A DNA stretch of 11,179 nt from Pseudomonadota bacterium (GTDB lineage: Bacteria; Pseudomonadota; Alphaproteobacteria; Acetobacterales; Acetobacteraceae): assembly GCA_021808205.1 (NCBI GenBank), contig JAKBCD010000019.1, positions 1 through 11,179 on the forward strand. Reading direction: 5' to 3'. Under the pieces are notes generated by a model. The model had not been told where the DNA came from. It searched no databases and saw only the letters and a list, made by a program, of their open reading frames with translations. A program made the translations under genes and the position numbers. Below, one piece after another: positions 5,974 to 11,179 of this stretch (position 1 is the stretch's first letter; the number at the start of each line of letters is the position of its first letter).

Positions 5974-6995
5974 TGCAGCTTTCAGAGTTCGGGTATGAGT
6001 TGCCGCCGGAGCGGATCGCCACCACCCCGGCCCGCCCGCGTGACTCCGCCCGGCTGCTGCATGTAGGCGCTGGTTTAAGCGACCACATAGTACGGGATTT
6101 GCCCGCCCTGCTGCGGCCGGACGATTTGCTGGTGGTGAACGACACCAAGGTGATCCCGGCCCAGCTCACCGCCAAACGCGGGGAGGCCACAATCGGCATC
6201 ACGCTGGACCGGCGGCTGGATGACGGCACCTGGCATGTGCTGCTGCGTAATGCCAAGCGTGCGAAGCAGGGCGATACTTTGGTGATCGACCCTGAATTCT
6301 CCGCCGAGGTGGTGGAGATGGAAGCGGGTGGCGCCGCCATTCTGCGCTTCACGGCGGATGATTTCCACGCCGCGCTGGAGCGTTCCGGCGCGCTGGCGCT
6401 GCCACCCTACATCGCCCGGCCGGAGGGCATCACTGAGCAGGACAAGGCTGATTACCAGACCCTTTTCGCGGCGCACGAAGGTGCTGTCGCCGCGCCCACG
6501 GCGGGGCTGCATTTCACCCCGGCGTTGCTGGAGGCATTACAGGCACACGGCGTTGAGATGACGAAGATCACGCTGCATGTGGGTGCGGGCACCTTCCTGC
6601 CCGTGCGGGTGGGGAACATTAAAGAGCATAAGATGCATGCCGAGCGGGGCTATATCACGCAAGCCACCGCCCAGCGCATCAACGCCGCCAAGGCGGCGGG
6701 GCGGCGGATCATCCCCATCGGCACCACGGCGCTGCGCCTGCTAGAATCCGCCGCCACCGATGAGGGCGTGCTAAAACCCTTTGATTCCGAGACCGAGATT
6801 TTCATCTATCCCGGCTACCGCTTCAAAATCGCGGATGCGCTGTTCACCAATTTCCACCTGCCGCATTCCACCCTGCTGATGCTGGTGAGCGCCTTCGCGG
6901 GCACGGATCGGATCAAGTCGGCCTATGCGCACGCCATCGCGAACGGGTACAGGTTCTATTCCTACGGCGATGCGTGTTTGCTGGAACGCGCATGA
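5973..6995 (+). CDS. queA: S-adenosylmethionine:tRNA ribosyltransferase-isomerase (QueA)
   Basis: This 340-residue protein transfers and rearranges the ribosyl moiety of S-adenosylmethionine onto 7-aminomethyl-7-deazaguanine in tRNA, giving epoxyqueuosine. It starts with the family N-terminus LSEFGYELPPERIATTPA and then has LLVVNDTKVIPAQL (residues 52-65). A GAVAAPTAGLHFTPALLEAL block and ITLHVGAGTFLPVR follow. Near the end NFHLPHSTLLMLVSAFAG (292-309) and YRFYSYGDACLL are characteristic. The length matches the family. The frame is open far upstream through the VOC gene, but ATG 5973 is chosen because it gives the family start, a G-rich GGGGG lies just before it, and it overlaps the VOC stop as TGATG. 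The 3' end overlaps the next start as ATGA. Its partners tgt, queF and queG follow after one broken gene. Confidence 0.95.
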   Translation: MQLSEFGYELPPERIATTPARPRDSARLLHVGAGLSDHIVRDLPALLRPDDLLVVNDTKVIPAQLTAKRGEATIGITLDRRLDDGTWHVLLRNAKRAKQGDTLVIDPEFSAEVVEMEAGGAAILRFTADDFHAALERSGALALPPYIARPEGITEQDKADYQTLFAAHEGAVAAPTAGLHFTPALLEALQAHGVEMTKITLHVGAGTFLPVRVGNIKEHKMHAERGYITQATAQRINAAKAAGRRIIPIGTTALRLLESAATDEGVLKPFDSETEIFIYPGYRFKIADALFTNFHLPHSTLLMLVSAFAGTDRIKSAYAHAIANGYRFYSYGDACLLERA

Positions 6996-8121
6996 GGCAG
7001 AATTGGAGCCAGATCTTCCTGCTGGCCGCCGGATTTCTTGCTTTTAAACTATCGCTCTATGCCCTCTTCGCCCGGCAGATTGCGCATCTGCCCAGCGCCT
7101 TATGTCTGCACGACTGCTATTGGTATATAAATATCGCAACCTCTGGTTACGAACGCCAGTCTGCCATCTCGGGCCTGCAAACAGGGCCAGCGAACTGGGC
7201 CTTTTTGCCACTCTACCCGCTATTGACGCGCGCCTTGGCTTGGACCTGACCAAGTCCGCTTCTAGCGAGCTTTATCCTGTCCAATCTGAGCTTTCTGGGG
7301 TTCATGCTGCTGGGCTACCGATATTTGAACTCATCCAAGCCAAGCCGGAACCAATCCGCTTCTTCGCCTTTCTGATCAGCTATCCTTTCGGAATCTATTT
7401 CTCTTTCACATACACAGAGAGCCTCTACGCTCTGCTGACGATGGGGACGTTTGCCGCCCTGGCGCAGCAACACCCCGTCAGAGGCGCAATTTTCTCCGCC
7501 TTGCTGGCGGCCACCCGGGTAACAGGGATTTTCATGGTTCCAATCGTGGCGGCAAAACTGCTAACCCCAGCGTGGGAATATCTACGCCAGGGAGACATGC
7601 GCCCCGCTTTAAAAAATGCTTTGACCGCCTTGCCCGTTTTGTTCATCGCGCCGCTCGGTTTGGCGGCATTTATGGCATTTCTCTACGTCCATACCGGCGA
7701 TGCCCTCGCCTTTCTACATATCGAGACTGCCTGGAACCGCACCCCAGGTGATCCATTTGTGCCGCTTGCCGCCGGGCTTTTCGGCGCCTTCCAGCCATCT
7801 CTTGCGGCCACGGTAAAATATGACAGCCTGTTTCTCTCAGTCTGCGGCATTGCCGGGCTTGCCATGGCCGGTTGGCTTTTGAAGCAGCGCCGATTCGGCG
7901 AGAGCTGGTTCCTCGGTGCCACGGTGCTGGCGGCAGCCTCCACCGGTTTGGTCTCGCTTGAACGTTATGTTCTGGCCAACCCGGTGTTTATGATATTTCT
8001 ATTTCTACTGCTGTCTACAGGCACAAGGAAGCGGTTTCTGCCGTACTTCATACTCCTTGGCGCGGCAGTGCAGGCTTATGCCTTGCATCTTTGGTTGGAA
8101 GGCAGCCCACTGCTGATCTGA
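6992..8121 (+). pseudogene. PIG-V-like membrane mannosyltransferase, disrupted by a stop and a frameshift
   Basis: The pieces together look like an integral membrane GT-C glycosyltransferase resembling the PIG-V/GPI-mannosyltransferase-2 family. The first frame (6992-7249) has an N-terminal membrane helix, HDCYWYINIATSGYERQ with the lumenal aspartate motif, and WAFLPLYPLLTRALAW. It stops at TGA 7247-7249. The same frame past the TGA still reads LLASFILSNLSFLGFMLLGY, a plausible membrane helix. Similarity then moves to the other frame from about 7331-7345: RFFAFLISYPFGIYFSFTYT, then ESLYALL, ATRVTGIFMVPIVAAKLL and several more helices to TGA 8121. The total is 1130 nt; restoring one base would give 376 codons plus stop. 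A single TGA to TGG change plus one 1-nt deletion explain everything. GC is lower than in neighbours (27 of 60 bases in 7381-7440 versus 43 of 60 in 8281-8340). Sequencing error cannot be excluded. Confidence 0.72.
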
Positions 8122-8190
8122 CCTTATCCACGAAACGGCAAAGTGCCTCTCAAGCTGGCACTTCCCCGGCATTCCCGCTAATCCCCTCCC
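8122..8190 (+). other. Gap upstream of tgt with a 7-bp inverted repeat
   Basis: This 69-bp gap is the only real gap in the queuosine region. AAGTGCC (8141-8147) and GGCACTT (8157-8163) form a 7-bp stem with a 9-nt loop. No T run follows, so it is not a standard terminator. No clear Shine-Dalgarno sequence precedes the tgt ATG, where the sequence is CCCCTCCC. I see no preQ1 riboswitch-like structure. It could weakly separate transcription of the broken gene from tgt. Confidence 0.3.
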
Positions 8191-9318
8191 ATGACCACCC
8201 CAGACTTCTCCTTCACCCTGGCGGGCCAGGATGGCCAGGCCCGTGCTGGCACGCTGGCCACCGCCCATGGCGAGGTGCCGACCCCCACCTTCATGGCCGT
8301 CGGCACCGCCGGCACGGTGAAGGCGATGACGGCGGATGCCGTGCGCGCCACGGGGGCGAAGATCGTGCTCGGCAATACCTACCACCTCATGCTCCGCCCC
8401 AGTGCCGAGCGCGTCGCCCGCCTCGGCGGGTTGCATAAAATGATGGACTGGCCAGGCCCTATCCTCACGGATTCCGGCGGCTTCCAGATCATGTCGCTCG
8501 CCAAGCTTCGCAAGCTGGAGGAAAAGGGCGTCACCTTCCGCTCGCATATCGACGGCGCGGCCCATGAGCTGACCCCTGAGCGCTCCACGGAAATCCAGCA
8601 TCTGCTGGATGCCACCATCACCATGCAGCTCGATGAATGCACCAAATTCCCCGCCACGCACCATGAGGCGAAGGAGAGCATGGCGCTTTCCATCCGCTGG
8701 GCGAAACGCTCGCGTGATGCCTTCGTCAGGCGCCCCGGCTATGGGCAGTTCGGCATCATGCAGGGCAATGTCTACGAGGATCTGCGCCGCGAATCCGCCG
8801 CCGCCCTGGTGGACATGGATTACGAAGGCTACGCCATTGGCGGGCTGGCCGTGGGCGAGGGCCAGGCGGTGATGTTTTCCGTGCTGGATTATGCCACGGA
8901 TTTCCTGCCCGCCACCAAGCCGCGCTACCTCATGGGTGTGGGCACGCCGGACGATCTTCTTGGCGCCGTGGCGCGCGGGGTGGATATGTTTGACTGCGTG
9001 ATGCCCACCCGCGCCGGGCGCACCGCGCGGGCCTTCACCTCCAACGGCATCTTCAACATGCGTAATGCGCGGTTTATCGATGATGGCCGCACGCTGGACG
9101 AAACCTGCCCCTGCCTCTGCTGCACGCGGCATACGCGGGCCTATCTGCACCATCTCTTTCGGGCGGAGGAAATGCTGGGGCCGATGCTGCTCACCATCCA
9201 CAACCTCACTTATTACCAGAGCTTGATGCAGGGTGCGCGGGCCGCCATTATAAACAAAGACTACGACGCCTATTGCGCCGAAACGCGCGGCAACTGGCAG
9301 CGAGGACCAGATTCATGA
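8191..9318 (+). CDS. tgt: tRNA-guanine(34) transglycosylase
   Basis: This 375-residue protein exchanges guanine at wobble position 34 of GUN-anticodon tRNAs for preQ1. It is full length for bacterial Tgt. TDSGGFQ (93-99) contains the general acid/base Asp94, QLDECT holds Asp148 for base recognition, and GIMQGN and [11 protein letters not shown] form the substrate pocket. [17 protein letters not shown] carries the nucleophile Asp268, equivalent to Asp280 of the Zymomonas enzyme. The zinc site is Cys306, Cys308, Cys311 (C-P-C-L-C-C) and His337 in TIHN. The start ATG 8191 gives the expected N-terminus. The stop overlaps the queF start as ATGA. It stands with queA, queF and queG, consistent with local queuosine synthesis rather than queuine salvage alone. 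Confidence 0.97.
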   Translation: MTTPDFSFTLAGQDGQARAGTLATAHGEVPTPTFMAVGTAGTVKAMTADAVRATGAKIVLGNTYHLMLRPSAERVARLGGLHKMMDWPGPILTDSGGFQIMSLAKLRKLEEKGVTFRSHIDGAAHELTPERSTEIQHLLDATITMQLDECTKFPATHHEAKESMALSIRWAKRSRDAFVRRPGYGQFGIMQGNVYEDLRRESAAALVDMDYEGYAIGGLAVGEGQAVMFSVLDYATDFLPATKPRYLMGVGTPDDLLGAVARGVDMFDCVMPTRAGRTARAFTSNGIFNMRNARFIDDGRTLDETCPCLCCTRHTRAYLHHLFRAEEMLGPMLLTIHNLTYYQSLMQGARAAIINKDYDAYCAETRGNWQRGPDS

Positions 9319-9779
9319 CAGACGACCGTTACGCCGGGCTGCAACAGCTTGGCGCCAAAACCGAGCAGCCCCGCAGCCCCGAAGAGGCCGTGCTGGAGCG
9401 CGTGCCCGCCAAAACCGGCGGCAAGAACGCTGTTGTGCGCTTCGTCTGTCCGGAATTCACCTCCCTCTGCCCACTAACCGGCCAGCCGGATTTCGCACAT
9501 ATCGTCATCGACTATATCCCCGGCGACTGGCTTGTGGAGAGCAAGAGCCTGAAACTCTTTTTCCATTCCTTCCGTAACCATGGCGGGTTTCATGAAGCCT
9601 GCACCTTGATGATCGCGGACCGGTTGATCGAATTGCTGTCCCCCAAATGGCTGCGCATCGGCGCGTACTGGTATCCACGCGGTGGCATTCCCATCGACGT
9701 GTTCTGGCAAACCGGCAAACCACCCGAGGATGCCTGGATACCCGACCAGGGCGTACCCCCTTACCGTGGCCGCGGCTGA
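9315..9779 (+). CDS. queF: NADPH-dependent 7-cyano-7-deazaguanine (preQ0) reductase, short QueF
   Basis: This 154-residue single-domain (YkvM-type) QueF reduces the nitrile of preQ0 to the amine preQ1 using NADPH. The fold is the tunnelling (T-fold) type. [20 protein letters not shown] carries the nucleophilic Cys52 and the proton-donor Asp59. [15 protein letters not shown] (75-89) is the diagnostic QueF motif with the substrate-binding Glu75, and His93-Glu94 follow. Residues 1-35 are variable, as in other short QueFs. The ATG overlaps the tgt stop (ATGA), so the two are probably translationally coupled. The product preQ1 is the direct substrate of the adjacent tgt gene. Confidence 0.96.
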   Translation: MTDDRYAGLQQLGAKTEQPRSPEEAVLERVPAKTGGKNAVVRFVCPEFTSLCPLTGQPDFAHIVIDYIPGDWLVESKSLKLFFHSFRNHGGFHEACTLMIADRLIELLSPKWLRIGAYWYPRGGIPIDVFWQTGKPPEDAWIPDQGVPPYRGRG

Positions 9780-10800
9780 TTTAAAAGCAGTAATCGCCAC
9801 CAAGGCGGCGGAGCTTGGCTTCGCCGCAACCGGCTTCACCCGGGCCGCGCTGCCGCCGGAAAAACTGGCTTATCTGCAGGAGTTTTTGCAAACCGGCCAG
9901 CACGGTACCATGGGCTGGATGGAACAGCGCGTGGCGCAACGCGCCCATCCGCAAGCCTTGTGGCCGGAAGCATTAACCGTCATCTCGCTCGGCTTTTCCT
10001 ACGCACCGGAGGGCGATGCGCTGGAAAACCTCGCCCGGAAAGACGTAGGAAACATCTCCGTCTATGCCCGCAACCGCGATTATCATGATATCATCAAGGG
10101 AAAGCTCAAACACCTCGCGCAATTCATCGCCACGCGTGGCGAGGGCGTGAAAGTGTTTGTGGACACAGCGCCGGTTATGGAAAAGCCGCTGGCGGAACAG
10201 GCGGGGTTAGGCTGGCAGGGCAAGCACACCAACCTTGTTTCCCGTTCCCATGGTTCCTGGCTGTTCCTGGGGGAAATCTATACCACCCTGGCGCTGGAAC
10301 CAGACGCACCCGCCCGCGACCATTGCGGAAGTTGTACCGCCTGCCAAACCGCCTGCCCCACCAATGCGTTTCCAGCACCTTACAAACTCGATGCGCGGCG
10401 CTGCATCTCTTACCTCACCATCGAACATGCAGGCCCGATCCCGGAGGAATTCCGCGCTGCCATCGGCAACCGCATCTATGGCTGCGATGACTGCCTGGCC
10501 GTCTGCCCGTGGAACAAATTCGCCGTTGCCGGGCGGGAGGCAAAACTCGCGGCACGGGAGGATCTTTCTGCTCCGCCACTGGCCGAACTCGCCATGCTGG
10601 ATGATGCAGGCTTCCGCACCAAATTCTCTGGCTCTCCGATCAAACGCATCGGCCGCAACCGCTTCGCCCGCAACGTCGCCATCGCCATCGGCAACAGCGC
10701 CAACCCCGCTCTGGTCCCCGCCGCGCAACAACTGGCCACAGACACCAACCCCGTGGTGGCGGAGGCTGGAAAGTGGGCGGTGGAGAGGCTGGGCGGTTAG
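9766..10800 (+). CDS. queG: Epoxyqueuosine reductase (cobalamin and Fe-S dependent)
   Basis: This 344-residue protein reduces the epoxide of epoxyqueuosine in tRNA to queuosine, the final step. The N-terminal cobalamin-binding part includes [10 protein letters not shown] and [18 protein letters not shown]. The catalytic-region block [20 protein letters not shown] has the conserved Asp133, followed by GKHTNLVS. Two [4Fe-4S] clusters are indicated by Cys187, 190, 193 and 197, then Cys213 and Cys240, 243 and 247 (the last before PWN). A HEAT-like C-terminal repeat region (about 295-342) follows. GTG 9766 is chosen because it starts just before the conserved [16 protein letters not shown] block. 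ATG 9730 would add 12 residues, and neither has a strong ribosome binding site. The gene overlaps queF by 14 bp in another frame. Confidence 0.93.
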   Translation: MAAADLKAVIATKAAELGFAATGFTRAALPPEKLAYLQEFLQTGQHGTMGWMEQRVAQRAHPQALWPEALTVISLGFSYAPEGDALENLARKDVGNISVYARNRDYHDIIKGKLKHLAQFIATRGEGVKVFVDTAPVMEKPLAEQAGLGWQGKHTNLVSRSHGSWLFLGEIYTTLALEPDAPARDHCGSCTACQTACPTNAFPAPYKLDARRCISYLTIEHAGPIPEEFRAAIGNRIYGCDDCLAVCPWNKFAVAGREAKLAAREDLSAPPLAELAMLDDAGFRTKFSGSPIKRIGRNRFARNVAIAIGNSANPALVPAAQQLATDTNPVVAEAGKWAVERLGG

Positions 10801-10915
10801 TTTCGACCCGTCCAAGGAGATTTTAGAACTTTGGGCATATCCAGAAAGTAATCAGTTCGACACCGCAAGTAAAACGCCAAAGGGAAAATTTTACTCAAGA
10901 AGGTCGCAGTAGTGC
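10801..10915. other. Intergenic region between queG and a convergent gene
   Basis: This 115-bp gap separates queG from the convergent unknown gene and marks a visible drop in GC. AGTAAAA (10868-10874) and TTTTACT (10889-10895) form a 7-bp, mostly A-T inverted repeat with a 14-nt loop. It is too weak and AT-rich to be a convincing terminator. I see no other signal. Confidence 0.3.
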
Positions 10916-11179
10916 TTATACCCTCTCTTTCAAAATCCGCTCTTTAAGATAGGAGGAGGAGCTATTGAATAATAATTGCCATACTTCCTCCCTTCTAGAT
11001 TTGGCTATTTCAGCGACAACAATCTTGTCAGGAGTTGTTTTTGTGTCCAGGTGATGCAGAGCGACATCTTGGGGCAGAAGAAATATCCATACGGGTGCTT
11101 CCCAGTACCAAGCCTTTCGGAAAAAAAAGGCCCCGATTTTATCAATACGGTATTCGTCTTTAGTATCCAGGACAAAATA
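10916..11179 (-). CDS. Unrecognised protein, C-terminal part (5' end beyond window)
   Basis: On the minus strand a frame is open from the window edge (codon 11179-11177) to TAA 10918-10916, giving 87 residues. It reads YFVLDTKDEYRIDKIGAFFF, then RKAWYWEAPVWIFLLP, QDVALHHLDTKTTPDKIVVA and EIAKSRREEVWQLLFN, ending in a short lysine/arginine-rich tail. The mix of hydrophobic and charged residues and the absence of stops suggest a real soluble or peripheral protein rather than a shadow. I do not recognise the family and infer no function. The segment is AT-rich (26 of 60 GC in 11101-11160) compared with the que genes. It contains an A8 run (11121-11128) read as Phe-Phe-Phe. It converges on queG. 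Confidence 0.6.
   Translation of the reverse strand, partial: YFVLDTKDEYRIDKIGAFFFRKAWYWEAPVWIFLLPQDVALHHLDTKTTPDKIVVAEIAKSRREEVWQLLFNSSSSYLKERILKERV

Noticed and set aside
7247..7249. TGA as a recoded selenocysteine codon
   Set aside because: No selenocysteine-insertion hairpin is evident after it, the family has no known selenoprotein, and a second frameshift downstream points to decay.
7102..7330. Independent start of a second membrane protein at 7102
   Set aside because: Before about 7331 this frame reads as non-hydrophobic shadow sequence, while the frame from 6992 carries the family motifs, so it is the tail of one disrupted gene.
8122..8190. preQ1 riboswitch upstream of tgt
   Set aside because: The gap has a simple 7-bp inverted repeat but no H-type pseudoknot layout or A-rich tail as in preQ1 riboswitches.
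8005..9201. 398-codon minus-strand open frame opposite tgt
   Set aside because: It is antisense to a fully conserved Tgt with all catalytic and zinc residues; its low-complexity Gly/His/Ala content is typical of GC-rich antisense frames.
10868..10895. Terminator for queG
   Set aside because: The stem is almost all A-T with a 14-nt loop and no following T run, so it is too weak to call.

Overview
This is a GC-rich, gene-dense chromosomal window from an alphaproteobacterium, probably of the Rhodospirillales/Acetobacteraceae type. The evidence is the alphaproteobacterial SspB, COQ9, the Fur-OlsB pair, the form of bS21 and the TusA variant with a C-P-M-T-Y-V-R-T motif. The placement is inferred from protein character, not from a search. 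Nothing seen here is clearly mobile: there is no transposase, CRISPR array, tRNA or rRNA.

Layout. (1) Positions 1-229 hold the 3' end of a phosphomannomutase/phosphoglucomutase. It converges, across a bidirectional hairpin at 236-265, on a minus-strand pair def (peptide deformylase) -> COQ9-family ubiquinone biosynthesis gene. (2) def is divergent from rpsU (bS21), which starts at GTG 1533, has a structured and U-rich leader, and ends at an intrinsic terminator at 1785-1816. (3) A small TusA-family sulfurtransferase gene (minus) is divergent from a Fur-family regulator gene, which overlaps olsB (ornithine lipid synthesis) by 4 bp. (4) A plus-strand run follows: sspB (ClpXP adaptor), a class I [4Fe-4S] fumarase, a small VOC-domain protein, queA, a broken PIG-V-like membrane glycosyltransferase, tgt, queF and queG. 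(5) The last ~380 bases lose the high GC. They hold the C-terminal part of an unrecognised minus-strand gene that runs off the window (10916-11179).

How the genes work together. tgt, queF, queA and queG cover the late steps of tRNA queuosine synthesis: preQ0 reduction to preQ1 (QueF), exchange into tRNA (Tgt), addition of the epoxycyclopentanediol ring (QueA) and epoxide reduction (QueG). The upstream preQ0 genes (queC/D/E, folE) are not in the window. Several junctions are ATGA or TGATG overlaps, pointing to translational coupling.

I found no clearly new biological system. The items most worth a second look are: the PIG-V-like gene inside the queuosine cluster, with one in-frame TGA and one separate frameshift; the Fur homologue, which keeps one metal site but has lost the structural-zinc cysteines and most of another site; the Fur-OlsB overlap; the rpsU leader; and the AT-rich unknown gene at the right edge.
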